A stretch of 64,000 bases of DNA from Paragordius varius (Eukaryota > Nematomorpha), in contig OZ176053.1 of NCBI GenBank assembly GCA_964247055.1, positions 10,292,001 through 10,356,000 on the forward strand. The letters are read 5' to 3'. The notes under the pieces were generated by a model that did no database searches, had not been told where the DNA came from, and saw only the letters and a program-made list of their open reading frames with translations. Position 1 is the first letter of the stretch. Every line of letters begins with the position of its first letter. Both the position numbers and the translations under genes were made by a program. Positions 37,701 through 55,993 of this stretch are shown here, piece after piece.

Positions 37701-40700
37701 GCCATTATAACTCTTCATGAATCAGAAAATGTCAATAAGGAGACATATTTGCAAAAGATTAAGAATATATTATATTGGCTATCTTATAACTAACATATCT
37801 CAACTGTTTAACTCATGGTTAAATTAATTTTTCTGTTGTAAGAGAGCAGTTAAGTTTACTTCACAAGAAAACTAGCAGAGGATAATCAATTTTTTTGCAA
37901 AGGGAAAGGAATAATATAGTTTTATTATTTAATTGATCACTTACGTAACGTTCATGACTCACCGTGGTTGTGTGACTTGTTTTAAGACACATCCATTAAT
38001 AGATTTGGTAATGCTTTTTAACGGACCCACTCCGGATTTATTGCGAATTTTGATTTGGTCTATGGTTTGTATACGAGCGTTACGATTCTTTTAAATTTTA
38101 TTTGAAAATTTTTACGATTCTTTTAAATTTTATTTGAAAATTTTATTATTAATGTTTTTTAATAAACAAATATTTCATTCGATTAAACGGCGCCTAAGCA
38201 TTTTTTTGCATTTCAAATAACTGGTCTGTTCAAAACATTTTTATCATTCATGCATTCCCTTATTTTTATGCTCCATTTTATTTTTACAAGATTTTAGCCT
38301 AAAAAGTGGTTGATAGGTCTCAAATGTTTACTCTCAATGTTTGTATGTTAGCCATTTTTTGAAAAATAAAAGAATATCTTTTCCTTTTTTAAGTGCGGCT
38401 GCTCGTATATTATAAGTCAAAAACTCTGATTAAGCACCCATTTTAATAATTTAGTGCTTAAAAAAATATTCTTTAATAGATCCTCATATAATAAATATCA
38501 TTGGAATGCAACATCACATAAAACCGAATCGCCTATCATGTCTGGTCGAACAAACGCAAACACAACAAATTCTGATCATAAAAAAGTTCAAAATAGCCTT
38601 AAAATTTCTCCATCTACAATGTCCAGTCCAGCAATATCTCCTGCGGTCGCTTGTTCTATTAAACACCATTCTCCTAAAATTGATGGTATTATCAGGCCTA
38701 CAATACAACCATGTAATTATCGTCCACTTGTAAATCCTGGGGTGCCAATGCATTACAACAATACCATGGGTAATCTATTTTATTTTGAGATTAATTCATT
38801 ATTTCGGAAATAATATAAGTTGGTTATATCAAAAGTGTTGTATATAACTCATCTAGATAAGGTAATCCTGCTAATTTAATACACATTACTATACTAATGA
38901 ATCAAAGGCGCATACAAAACATGTATAATTTGTAAGTATATCAATTGACATAGGCAAATATGTTTTATTTGAAAACTAAATTTAACTGAATTATTTTATA
39001 TGTGGTTTCTGTGACATGATTTTTCAAATAGGTATTAATGGAATACATGCCTTTCCACCACGCCAAATGATCCCACCTGCCGCCGTACCAGCCCCACTAA
39101 ATTATTATGCAAATGGCGTGGTAACACCTAACCCTTATAATTATGAATATCAAACGCCTTATATGATGCATACACCTGCTTTACCATATAATCATAATCT
39201 ATACGGTACTGCTTTTGTGGAAACAATACCTCCTTCCGCCCCCGCGACATATTATATACCACAAAATGGTCAAGGGATTATACCTAATTCTAGCGCACGC
39301 TTACAAACTAATGTAATAGCAAATGGTTTAGGGGGACAGCATGATAAATTGTTTCCAAATTCTGTAGATAATTCATCTACGCCCTATACATCATCAATGT
39401 CCCCGTCTGAGGCATTTAAAACGATCGCAAATCTTATAACTAATATACCTACGCCACCAAAAACATCTCCAAACTCCGGTCCTGATATACCCATTAAAGT
39501 TAACAAGATAAAAAAGCACACAAGGACTCCCATAAAGAATAAAATTGATACAAAGACCACAACTTGTAAAGATTTAGCTAAAATTATACCGCTACCACCT
39601 GTTAAGAAGGGAAAAGATCATACTTTTTACAATGATATTGATAACCAAATATCTAGTTTGGATCTTGATGGAAACTATAATGATCCCAAAAACACAAAAA
39701 GTATAACTAATATTTTATCCTAAAATTTGTTTACGATTAATTTTCTAATTTGTACAAATCATTTTTATGTATAGAAGTTGAAACACCCATATCATGTAAT
39801 ACTCCATCAGGGATTTCATCTCTTACCTCTTCTACCCCAACTGAGCCTTTCAATGGTGTATTATTAGCCACAAATCAGCCAAATCAAAATGCAAAAAATG
39901 TTGTTAAAAATGGTGATAAATCAGATAAACCCAAATTGCCTCCGCATTGGAAAATGGCTCATGACCCTAGCACAGGAAAACCATACTATTACCACAAACA
40001 TACAAAGTATCATAAATACTATGCTGAAATTTTCGTTTTAATATGCTTATTTGGACTTTTTAACTCATGTCATTTTAGATTTTTTAAATATTTCTCTACT
40101 GTTAAACATTATTGGCTGGACTTGTTTTTTTTAGTAATTCCTATAACAAGTAATTACACTGATTATATTATTTGCTATGACATGAAGGGAAGGTAATCTT
40201 GGTAATGTAAGATATTATAAGTGGTAGTTTAGAAAATTAGTGCTGTATTTTTTCTTAAAGGCCCACAAAAAAAGATATTAATTGTTTATTTGTTCGACTA
40301 ATCTTTTTTTATTTTTCACAATTATCCTATATTGGATAGGGAATACCTATATATATATTTATATATATATTGTTATTACACATGTTATTCAATAGAAAAG
40401 TACAATGGCATTTTCCGAGCGGCGATGAAAACGACACGATAAAAAGTAAGGTATCAACCAACACGCCAAATAGCTCACATTCAAACATTTTAGATAGTAC
40501 AACAGCTAACAACAGTACTAATATTTCTTCCACTCCAAATGACAAAATTATTGATCATAAAAACAAAAATGAAATAGTTAAAAATGACTTTGATACAAAA
40601 TCTCCAAAGAATATAGAGCTTAAGTCCAACGCCACTCAATTAATTTGCAATGGTGAAACTTTATATGCATCCGACATAAATTCTTTATCTAACAATTCTT

Positions 40701-41433
40701 TAACATCAAGTCCATCTAATGTTCAACACAAACTCTGTAATGGCCATAATGTTAACAATGACAATAATCTTTATAATCATACAAAACACTATAAATTGAT
40801 CGGTAAAGTCGATGTTAAAACGACTGAAACAGTCGAAAGTTTAAACAAAATTGCACCAGATAAATTTCATCAAATAAAGGACAAATTTCGCACAGATGTA
40901 AATAATTTTAATTTTACATATTTATTTTTCAAGTTGGATAATTTTATTATCATATTTTTTAGCTTTCCACATTTATCGTTTCATATCTCACTCCCTACCT
41001 CAAAAAAAGTTGCACTGTAGGTCACATTCAAAATAATGAAGATTTTAAGTATTTGGCAAGGAAGGTTATTATTCAATAATTAACTAGTTTTAGCCTTAAA
41101 TTGGCTATAACTATTTGACTTATTTGATTTATGTGTTCATAATATTTCCAAATAATATGTTTTTCTAATATTACTTAATTAAAAATTGTTCAGTTATCTA
41201 ATTAGTATTTAACCAATTTTCTACATAAATTTATTGATATATTTAAATACTTTCTATATTTGTATATATAGCTAACCCATACTATTATGGCAAAAGAATT
41301 CGAACGAAATCAAAAGAACCCAGAAAATATTAAATTTTCCTCCAAGGTTAAAGGTAAAACGGAAACATTTTTGGAAAAATACATGAAAAAGCTAGGTCCT
41401 GTCTATCATAGGAAGCCTGAACAAGAATTATAA
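29742..41433 (+). CDS. SETD2: SETD2 histone H3 lysine-36 methyltransferase
   Basis: SETD2 trimethylates H3K36 during transcription and binds phosphorylated RNA polymerase II through its SRI domain. I chained 20 exons: 29742-30781, 31798-31908, 32641-32793, 33760-33811, 34408-34484, 34561-34648, 34760-34873, 34970-35067, 35136-35293, 35667-35836, 36168-36401, 36521-36706, 36789-36891, 37349-37434, 38480-38769, 39032-39700, 39775-40006, 40396-40897, 40965-41066 and 41272-41433. The product is about 1540 aa. [96 protein letters not shown]. Post-[15 protein letters not shown]. Then a helical region ([25 protein letters not shown]), a Pro-rich linker, WW ([24 protein letters not shown]) and SRI ([31 protein letters not shown]). 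The first Met is uncertain. Confidence 0.95.
34187..34315. repeat. ~105-bp hairpin in a SETD2 intron
   Basis: GGGCAATTTGCAACACAG pairs perfectly with CTGTGTTGCAAATTGCCC. After a 4x4 internal loop comes GTATGG with CCATAC, then AAAATG with CATTTT. The outermost bases (CAGTATGGGC versus the inverse of GCCCTACTATAG) look like Tc1/mariner-type ends. It is most likely a tiny MITE; a microRNA precursor is the alternative. Confidence 0.7.
38081..38145. repeat. Two-copy 32-bp tandem repeat in a SETD2 intron
   Basis: TACGATTCTTTTAAATTTTA plus 12 more bases is present twice back to back. This is a simple replication-slippage duplication in the 1-kb intron before the exon at 38480. Confidence 0.85.
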
Positions 41434-42125
41434 AAAAATGCATTTATCAATATTATTACTTTATATATATATATATTAACTAATTTCTATCAATATTTTA
41501 TGTTTCGAATGTAGAAATATATATATTCTTCCGTATCATTTATCGTATATTGTACATGTTTAAAATATCAATAAATATTAATTCAAAAAAATATAATTGT
41601 TAAAACCAGGGAACTTTAATATTATATTTATTTAAAAATATGAAATTAATTTCAGTATAATTTATATACAATCCGAATAAAATTTAATTTCAACCTATTT
41701 TAAAAATCCAAAATTTAAAAATACGCCAAACCTTGCACACTTCGCCCGATAAAAATGAGTTTAAACGATTTCCTAAACTACAAATACATAAAGTGAAAAA
41801 TAGAATAAAATGAATGACATTTTAAAATTTTCCCAATTTCACATCATAGGACATTTACAAAGTTGTATAATTTTGTTATTAATTTAGTTTTGGTACATCT
41901 GTAAGTTTTTACATTTGTAAAATTTTTCCACTGATAAAAGGGCTAATCATTCAAAATAACACGTGGCTTTTCGATAAATTTTAATTTAAATACATTTATA
42001 AGTGTAGTAAAAAAAATTTCCGCGGACCTTTTGGAAAATTTATTGGAGTTACGATTTTCATGCGTCTTTTTTCACTCTATCTTTTTCAATCAATCGGTTT
42101 TATTCTACTTAAAGATTTATAAGTT
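41434..42125. other. Intergenic downstream of SETD2
   Basis: AT-rich 3' flank. An AATAAATATT near 41570 could be the SETD2 poly(A) signal. No gene is seen. Confidence 0.4.
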
Positions 42126-42640
42126 TTTAGCGGGTATCTCCCCCGGCAACCAATATGAGAAAACACTCGACTTAAATTTTTGTCCTTTAACAGGGAATAC
42201 CTGGAATCCTTATTAAATTTTTACGGTCTCGTACCTTGGCGAAAAATCGATTCAAAAAATTATTTTTGTGGACTTATTTTTTCAAAAAATGGCATTTTAC
42301 GGGGGGAGCGGGTAGGGAGAGAGCCAAAATTAAAAAAGCAAGCCGACTATGTTCGGCGTAATCAAAAATAAGTAATAAAAAATCATCTTTGAAATTGAAT
42401 GGTCCAACACGTTTTCTGGAAAATTGTATTGACACGATTTTTGTGGCTTTCTGTTTTCAAAAAGAAACCGTTTTTTACATGGGATAGGCCCGAACTGATG
42501 AATTCAAAAAAAAGGGCGAAGCTATTGTCGCGGCATTCATTAATGATTATATTTTTTCGACATTTGAATTTGAATGGGTCTATCGGTTTTCCGGAAACAG
42601 ATCACAAAGCCACCACTTTCCATTTTTATAAATATATGGA
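42126..42640 (-). mobile_element. Helitron family copy, inverted and 3'-truncated
   Basis: Read on the minus strand it begins A|TCCATATATTTATAAAAATG and then follows the same body as the copy at 26383: GCTTTGTGATCTG, ACCCATTCAAAT, GTTTTTAGCGGGTA in inverse. Homology stops at about 42126; the subterminal hairpins and CTAG are missing. Confidence 0.75.
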
Positions 42641-43936
42641 TTATTTTTAAAAACTATGTATATGCATATATAATGGTTATAGACAGTGACTTCATTTTTA
42701 TTTGGTATAATTAAACAGGGATTGGAGCCAGAATCGAAATCATTTTTTGCAGCCGTATTTAAACCAACCAAAACCACATCCAAAAGATAATTTATTTCGA
42801 AACAATTTAACCTTATTTCAATACATATATTTCTTTTAAGATTTTTTAATAGAAAGTAGCACTAAATAATTTGGTTATAATCTGTCTATTTTTTCACTGC
42901 TATTTGTAAATTTAAAAGTAACCAATATAAGACACATTTAGCCTAAAATAACCAAAATGAAAGAAAAAGTCAACCGGAATCAATTTGTTAGAACCATTTT
43001 TTCCCTTTGTTATATTATGTGAGACGGGATCTAAAAACGGTTTTGATTCCACTATTACTTACAGTCATGGATGCAATGTCCAATAAAAAATATAAAAATA
43101 TTTGATAGAAATAAATTCAATCAGAAAAAAAGAAGATATTATTTGAAAAAAAGGCCCAGAAAATTTGTTTTCTCCCGGCGAAAACAATTTAAATATGTTT
43201 TTATAAATAAATTTTTGAAAAAAATAAGCATTTGAAATCTTTTCAACAAAAATTTATCCAAATAGCCTAATATAATAAGTGAACTTGAAAAAAATAGGAC
43301 AGATAATTACTAAAAGAAACGAAATGCATAATTAAATTGTTTTTTATTAAAATGAAAATATTCATACAAATTTAAATATTGTCAAAATATGTATTATACA
43401 TCAAAAATTTTAAAGAATAATGTTAGAATTTTTAATAATAGCTATAAAACATGCTATGTGGCTAATACAAAGGTGATTGGCAGTGCTAATTTTGAAGTCG
43501 GAAATGGGTTTTATTATCTAATTGAATGGTGACGAAGCCTATTGCCCGCACGCGGCCCTAAAATTGTTTTATCTGGCCATGAATTATTTATTTATTTTAT
43601 TGATACATTTATTTTGAAAATTTGATCTGCAACCGGGTCAATGAGCTATTGAGCGTTATTACATGGTGCTCAGCTCTTAACACAAGAAAAATATCTTTTT
43701 GAACCTTAATACTTTTGATTACCACTAATCTAATTAAAAACACAGTTGAGTGTAAAAATATTGATTGCGAGATTACGATACCATTTAATTGCTTTTTATT
43801 TTTATTATAATACATTTTTAGTATATACAATCCCAGAGTATGAAATATGTAATTAAATGAATTACCAAAAGGTATTTACATTATACATATAACATTCATT
43901 TTGCAACTTCCAAAGTCTATAAATTAACTTTTTATG
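42641..43936. other. Intergenic, AT-rich
   Basis: No supported gene. The stretch at 42710-42785 (GGGATTGGAGCCAGAATCG) has higher GC and may be a transposon scrap. The rest is featureless. Confidence 0.35.
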
Positions 43937-44146
43937 ATTTTTGGGGTAGTTTTAGCCCGCAGGGTCATTAAAAATTAAATATTATAAAAAAAATTTTTAA
44001 CATTGGGTAAAATTAGAAAATAGACTTTCTATAGCCTTTTAGGCGCTTTAAATAATGTAAACTTATAAAGGAATTGGGTTTGACAATTATATAAAAAATA
44101 GTTTGTTTACTACTTTAAGCATTGTAGAAAACTACCCCAAGTTACC
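43937..44146. repeat. Short foldback element with TTGGGGTAGTTTT ends
   Basis: TTGGGGTAGTTTT at about 43940 is inverted as AAAACTACCCCAA at about 44131. A related TTTTGGGGTAGT occurs alone near 21328. It is about 200 bp and non-coding, a probable MITE of unknown class. Confidence 0.5.
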
Positions 44147-44251
44147 CCATACAAAAAAGTGAAAATATAATTAAATGTTAAATAGCACTATTAGAGTTGA
44201 GAAAACAGCTATATCCAATAGAGGCTCTCAAAATAAAATCAAAAGTGTTAA

Positions 44252-44730
44252 TCTATATATTCATAAAAATGGAAAATGCTGGCTTTGTGATCTCGTACAG
44301 GAAAACCGGTAGACCCATTCAAATCCAAACTTCGAAAAAATATAATCACTAATGAATGTCCCGACAATAGCTTCGCCCATTTTTTGAAAAAGGCCCCCGG
44401 TTTGGGCCCATCCCGTGTGAAAAACGGGTTTTTTAAAAAAACCAAAGTCCACAAAAATATTTTTTAAATCTATTTTTCGCCCTAGGTATGAGACCGTAAA
44501 AATTTAATATGAATTCCACGTATTCCCTGTTAAAAGGCAAGAATTTTAGTCAGGCGTTTTTTGATGATAGCTGCTGGGTAAGGTGCTACCCGCTAAAAAC
44601 TGATTCCTCATGTAACCTTGTGATCAGTTTCTGGAAAACCAGTGAACCCATTCAAATCCAAACTTCGAAACCCCCCCCAGAAGTCCGAAGGACTTCATCG
44701 GGCTGCGTAGCAGCACGAGATTTATTCTAG
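44252..44730 (+). mobile_element. Non-autonomous Helitron, copy 2 (479 bp)
   Basis: It starts TCTATATATTCATAAAAATG after an A and ends with the same two hairpins (GAAGTCC-GAA-GGACTTC, GCTGC-GTA-GCAGC), 12 nt and CTAG before a T. The body is a shortened version of copy 1 with ~8 C instead of 15 before the hairpins. Both ends are intact, so this is a size variant and not a broken copy. Confidence 0.88.
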
Positions 44731-45403
44731 TTAATCAATATAATTATTATAATATATCTTTATTGGACAGTTTTTACATTCAAAAAATTCCAAAAAAATA
44801 AGAGAAAAATTATTCATGACTAAAATGTTTTTCTCCCGTTTTCACCATGCTGCAAAATACCATAAAATAGGTTCATGAAAATAAAAATTTTAGACAAAGG
44901 ATGCCTTTTTTTGATATCCTAATATAGCATATATTTAAAATTTTAATCGCGAAAACTCGGCTTTCTTGCTTATATTTCATGCAAACTACGCTTTTGAGAG
45001 AGCCAAAACAATTTTAAATCACGCATGTTTTTAGAAAATGATTTAGTCAGCAAAATATTTTAGTAAAAAGCCCGCATTTGCCTCTGATACAATTACGATA
45101 AAAATGTAAATAACCTATTTATATGACTTTTTGAGGGAAAAAACAAAAGATTCCAAATATAAATATATATCATATATGGAGATAATTTTAATACTCATCG
45201 ATTATATCACAGTTTAGTTTATCTTTTAGAAAATTTAGCATACGTTAATAAGGCAAAATTTTTTTAAAATTATAATTAAATTAAATATATAAAATTTATG
45301 CTCACAGTAATTGTCAATGGCAAAAGCAGGGATTGTTTCCCTTTCAAAATTTTCGAATTATTTATATCATATGTAACACATTTTTTAATAGCGGTTTATT
45401 CAA
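44731..45403. other. Upstream region of HMMR
   Basis: AT-rich, no gene. The HMMR promoter is presumably here, but no distinct element can be named. Confidence 0.35.
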
Positions 45404-46849
45404 ATGTCTTTTAGCCGCGCGCCTCTAAAGCGATTCAACGATATAAAAGCTTTTGGCCCTCCTGTCGGTACTTATAATCCCGTTTTGCCCAAAAATAATG
45501 CATCTTTTATATTCAGCAAATCGGATAGGTTTAAATCAGATACAGATATCAATTCTTCTCGATTAGCCTATTCCAAAAAAGAATGTCAATGCGCAACAAG
45601 ATCAAACAAAAATATAAATACAACAGAAATTACGGACTTATTTTCGAATTATTATTCTACTATTACAAATTTAATTAACGATTATGAAATTATAAAATCT
45701 TCAACTCAACAGCAATCCGATATCATAAATAACAATATTGATTCTATTTTAAAAGAAATTGATAATCAAAATGATATATTGACAAGCCTTAAGAAAAATT
45801 ATGCCCAGGTATGTGATGAGTTAACTCAAAAAAATGATGAACATATAAACGTCCTTAATGCCAATATATCATACAAAGCCCAATGTGAGAAAATAAAAAA
45901 GCTATCAGATCACACTAATACACTTTATACAGATCAATTACTTTTAAATGAAAAATTGCAAATCGAATTAAATGAGTTAAAAATGAAAAAGGATACTGAT
46001 TCGAGCAAATTACAGGAAACTATCCATGAAAACAAGTTGCTTAAACAAAAAAATGATGATTTTGAAAAATGTTTACATCAGGCTACCCATTTAAATAATC
46101 AGAATGCAGAAAAAATTGTTGCGTTAAATAAGGCGAATCAAGAGCAATTAAATATTATCCAAACTTTGCAAAAAGAACAAAAAAATATCGAATCAAAATT
46201 CAACGAAGCAATCGAAACCAATGCCGATTTGGTTGGTGAAAATACCCAGCTAAAACAAAAAATTGATGAATATTCCCGATTATATCATGAGTTACAACAA
46301 CAAACCTTTTATTCCAATCAACAACATGAAACTGTTCACACTTTACAGAGTCGCATTAAAGAATTTGAAAATTCAAATCAATTACTTTTGGCGGAAATAT
46401 CATCGTGCAAAGATTCTTACGATACCAAATTCACATCTCTCATGGATCAATATAATGACCTGATGGCCAAATATAAAGAACGCGGTGACATTGATGATTT
46501 GAATCAAAAGTTGCGTTTAATGGTTAAAGAAAACGACATGTTGAAAAAAAACATAAAAAGTTTACAAGGTAAAATAAATGAATATGAAATTTCCGAGTCT
46601 GCAGCCATGAGCCATGCTAATCACCGTCAGAAAATCCATCATGTACTTGATTTGAAAGAAAAAATATTGCAACTAACAGAAGAAAATAATAAATTGAACC
46701 TCCAATTAAAGAAAAAACAAGAGATAGTCGAATGTCAAGAAGATAAAATACGAAGGCTTGAAGGCAAAAAACGTTTTGACCCAAGTATGGCATTCAAACA
46801 CAACACTGATCAAAATCGAGCAGACAATAAGGAAAATATTTATAAATAA
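45404..46849 (+). CDS. HMMR: HMMR/RHAMM-like spindle coiled-coil protein, intronless
   Basis: HMMR is a microtubule and centrosome protein that supports spindle assembly; in vertebrates it also binds hyaluronan. One uninterrupted frame of 481 aa. The N terminus MSFSRAPLKRFND..PPVGTYNP closely follows the vertebrate MSFPKAPLKRFND..PSPGAYD, including a later FSKSDRF like FQKSQRF. The middle is a long coiled coil rich in Lys/Glu/Gln/Leu. The C terminus has the basic-leucine segment HRQKIHHVLDLKEKILQL (vertebrate KQKIKHVVKLKDEN) and RFDPSMAF (vertebrate HFDPSKAF), then NKENIYK. It is shorter than the human protein (about 725 aa), mainly in the coiled coil. The lack of introns contrasts with its multi-exon neighbours. 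Confidence 0.92.
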   Translation: MSFSRAPLKRFNDIKAFGPPVGTYNPVLPKNNASFIFSKSDRFKSDTDINSSRLAYSKKECQCATRSNKNINTTEITDLFSNYYSTITNLINDYEIIKSSTQQQSDIINNNIDSILKEIDNQNDILTSLKKNYAQVCDELTQKNDEHINVLNANISYKAQCEKIKKLSDHTNTLYTDQLLLNEKLQIELNELKMKKDTDSSKLQETIHENKLLKQKNDDFEKCLHQATHLNNQNAEKIVALNKANQEQLNIIQTLQKEQKNIESKFNEAIETNADLVGENTQLKQKIDEYSRLYHELQQQTFYSNQQHETVHTLQSRIKEFENSNQLLLAEISSCKDSYDTKFTSLMDQYNDLMAKYKERGDIDDLNQKLRLMVKENDMLKKNIKSLQGKINEYEISESAAMSHANHRQKIHHVLDLKEKILQLTEENNKLNLQLKKKQEIVECQEDKIRRLEGKKRFDPSMAFKHNTDQNRADNKENIYK

Positions 46850-47439
46850 GATAGCAAATATATATTCATACATAAATAATCTTGTAAATACATAATATAG
46901 ATGTAGTTAAATATTACATTCTTAGATATTTATTTCTGATTATCCAATAAATTTTTATTTTTAAAATATAATTCATTCTAGATAATTTGGTTATTTTGTA
47001 AAAATGAAAACGGGAACAACCTATATATTTTAACATTTTCTTAATTTAAAATTGAAATATGAGAGTGATTAAGAATGTTATTGGAAGGGAGGAAAGAGTG
47101 GGACACTCCAAAGTTTATGACAAGGGCATCCTAGATAATATAAACGTAATAACCACTTTAGATGTTCAATTATCATGGTGGAAAATAGGATGCTTTTATT
47201 TTTTTATTATAAAGTGTTTTCAAAAATTTACATGTTAATTCTACTGAATTGGGGTAAAACGTACGTTTTTTAATTAGGTTTTGTGTAGGTTCTTTATGCT
47301 ACTAACAGTCAAGATCTGCTCTATATATTTTATTCAGAAAAATACTATAAAAAACACCAATAAATAGCAGAATTAGTTGGGCATCCATAAATATTTAACC
47401 TAACCACGCAACATTATTACCATTATTAAAAAAACAATG
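46850..47439. other. Intergenic between HMMR and the LINE remnant
   Basis: AATAAATTTT near 46945 is a possible HMMR poly(A) signal. Nothing else is supported. Confidence 0.4.
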
Positions 47440-49160
47440 TTTGATTTGGTAGAATTTGAAGTAAAGGGCGTGGAGTCGCAGAATCAATGCCACTCATCTT
47501 TAAGTTCCATACCCACCCGTAAAGCATTGGAGGTTAGAGCGGGATATTTTAGGTTGGTTGATGTTAATATCCAAGTATTTAGAAAAGGGTGTGATAGGCA
47601 TGCTCCTTACCGCCACTGTCCACGCAAGGCTTTCCAACGCTTTTACACACTTCAGGGCAGGGGGGGGCGTCACTTCTTGTTCGGTGCTTCTAGGGATATA
47701 TACATTAAAACATATAATCCATCAAATTAAATGGTATTATAGTACGTAATGTGCATCTTACATCCTATCACTTAAGTCACAGACAACCACAAACAGCCCC
47801 CCACCGGATCGACCCTCCTTGCAGATAGTCTCTAAAGGTGGCGCTCTCCCTAGTCTTTCCTCTTTCTTTAACCTTTCCCTATCTGACCACTTCTCCTTTT
47901 CCAATTCCCATTTAACACTAGGGTGTCAAAATTTGTCTCCGCAAGGCCAACACGCTGCAAGAAAACACACATACGCCCAAGCCATGTTATCTTATATTTC
48001 CAGTAGCTGGATGGGCATTAAATTTTCATGAGCTGCTTTAAGCGAGCCCATTTTATTATGTGATAATTAATGAGACACCTTCAAACTTGGCAACGGTATC
48101 CATAGTATGATAGATAAGGTATCCCTTTTCAAGTAAAAGCGGGAAGCTGGCATTGTGTTTTCTTAGAGAATTTATCGCCATGATAACGTTCAATAAACAT
48201 ATATCCGAGCCTTGCTAGCCTGTTTGAGAGGATTTCACACCGGCAAGCCATACAGGATCATAGGGAGAATTGAACTTTTAATCTTTAACTTAAAAATGAC
48301 CCTTGCAGAAATTAATTCTGGAGCTAAAGCGTCCGTTTTTGCTACTACGACGCCCAGGTAGCGAACGCAATCTACGATTTTTAATTCCCCCTGTTGGAAT
48401 ATTTCATCGTATCAACCTAACCCACTATTATTACCTTCAATTTATTATAATCAATATCAACACCAGTTCAGATTCCAGTTTATCGAGGGCATGCCTGAAG
48501 TTTTCCTTTCACTCTGTCAAGTTACAAAGATCATCTGCAGAGCAGAGTACCTGGAAAAAGAGTCTGGGAAAGGTCGAGTATAACTTTTATAAAGTTTATC
48601 CCAGTTGAGAATCTTAGGCGACAAAGGACATCCCTCCTTCAGACCTTGTTCTGAATAGATTTAGTTTGAGTGAGTCGTCTAAATTACCACCTATACAAGC
48701 TTGAACAATTAAATGGAGCATTATATAAGATTTCCTCTATATTAACTTTCTCCAACAACCGCCATATTATCTGTCTAGTTTATCAAATGAAGCCCAGGTA
48801 TAGAGGATGTTTATGGCGCTGACTTTTCTCGATGAAGATAACCAGAGAGCAAAAAACGTCCATTGTTTCCTTAACACGCATGAAGCCAAGAATTGCTAGA
48901 TGCAGCTCGCCATCAAGGGCCTGAAGCCTTGTCAAAGCAACATTGGCCAAGATTTCTTAAACTGTAATGACGAGGGATATGCCTCTTAAATCATCAGGGG
49001 TTATTGTTACGCTTCGTATTAGTATCTCAAGGTATATCAAGAAAACGGTGTAGCAGACCCATGTCGCCACTGTCCACAAAAGACGTCCCTTGCTGTCCTT
49101 CCATACACCAAATGGTGGTTCAGTGACAGCCGTCTGGTAGCGTTGGGGGTGGGGTTGCAT
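47440..49160 (-). mobile_element. Degenerate LINE, GC-richer than its surroundings
   Basis: On the minus strand, RT blocks appear in order but in different frames: DDLRGISLVITV near 49.0 kb, ETMDVFCSLVIFIEKSQ with HPLYLGFI near 48.8 kb, GLKEGCPLSPKIL near 48.63 kb, and FQVLCSADDLCNL near 48.53 kb (the catalytic ADD). These match the non-LTR RT order (RGISL, the A-domain, 'QGCPLSP', 'YADD'). The base composition is clearly less AT-rich than the host flanks. Many frame breaks show it is old. Plus-strand ORFs across it are antisense shadows. Confidence 0.78.
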
Positions 49161-49506
49161 CTATAAGGATATAGTGGTACGTTATAGATATAGACAAAGT
49201 ATGCATTTTTGGTTAAGGTAAAAGTTTACATGTGGTAAATGAATGTTTAGGTTGTTTAGCAATCTTAGACTGGTAATCTCTTAGCCCAGTACAAAACCTA
49301 TTTATGATTCATAATCAATCATAGCCATATGTGATAAGATTAAGTCCTATACTCTATATGTTAAACCCTCTGCGCGTATTAATACCTGTAATGATAGCAT
49401 AGTTGTTCAAGGGGTAGATACAAACCCTACGATTATCAACTGTTAGATACATTTGCGCAGATGTTACCACATGCTGTATAAAAAGTTTTACAAAAATTAA
49501 TTTTAG

Positions 49507-55339
<5,833 letters not shown>

Positions 55340-55587
55340 ACGATAATTTTTTTATATATATTAGAAACTAGTATTAAAAAGACGAATTTTATGTAATTTA
55401 TAATTTCATATATTTTTACATTTGCTTAAAAACAGCTTAATAGCATATATATATATATATAGCAAAGTATATAGAATACAATAAATTTAGTCAATTTGTA
55501 TAATTGTTTATAAACGCTCAAGTGAAAATTTCATACGTTCTGTCAACTCTTTGAAATGTAAGCCAACTTAAGACGCAAACTATGGAT
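55340..55587. other. 3' flank of the SHP gene
   Basis: Holds an (AT)n run at 55446 and an AATACAATAAATTT that may serve as a poly(A) signal. No gene. Confidence 0.4.
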
Positions 55588-55829
55588 CAAGGAATTATAA
55601 CACAAATGGCTTCGCCCATATTTGACTTAAAATTAATATTAATTCCTTTACTTTTTTGGTAGTTTGTTGTCAATTGGAAAGAAATATCCATAAAATTTAT
55701 CAAAGAAATAATAATTTTACTAAGATTTTGTGCATATTTTTTTCAAATTATGGAATTTTTTTTGGTATTTTCCAAATTTTTCGTGGGCCGCACATAATAT
55801 ATCGGAAGGTCGCATGTTGGACATCTTTG
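55588..55829. repeat. hAT-like MITE with 8-bp target duplication, copy 1
   Basis: The left end is CAAGGAATTATAACACAAAT. The right end contains GGGCCGCACATAATATATCG, then GTTGGACATCTTTG. The ends are imperfect inverses (CAAGG..AACAC / CAAAGATGTCCAAC). The flanks are CTATGGAT and CTATAGAT (7 of 8 identical). 'GTTGGACATC' with 'GGCCGCA' is typical of hAT-derived MITEs. Confidence 0.7.
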
Positions 55830-55993
55830 CTATAGATCGAATGGTATATTTTTAGACAAAATTTTGGATTTACTTTTCTCTAGTATAGAAAAATTTTAGT
55901 CTATAAATGTGAAATAAAGAGGGCCCCAAAAATAGACACATGTAATATTGAAAATGGCTAATATTTAACATTATAGTTGTTAGATATGCTAGA

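Noticed and set aside
47437-48608. Several plus-strand ORFs near 47.4-48.6 kb
   Set aside because: They are antisense to the LINE reverse transcriptase remnant on the minus strand.
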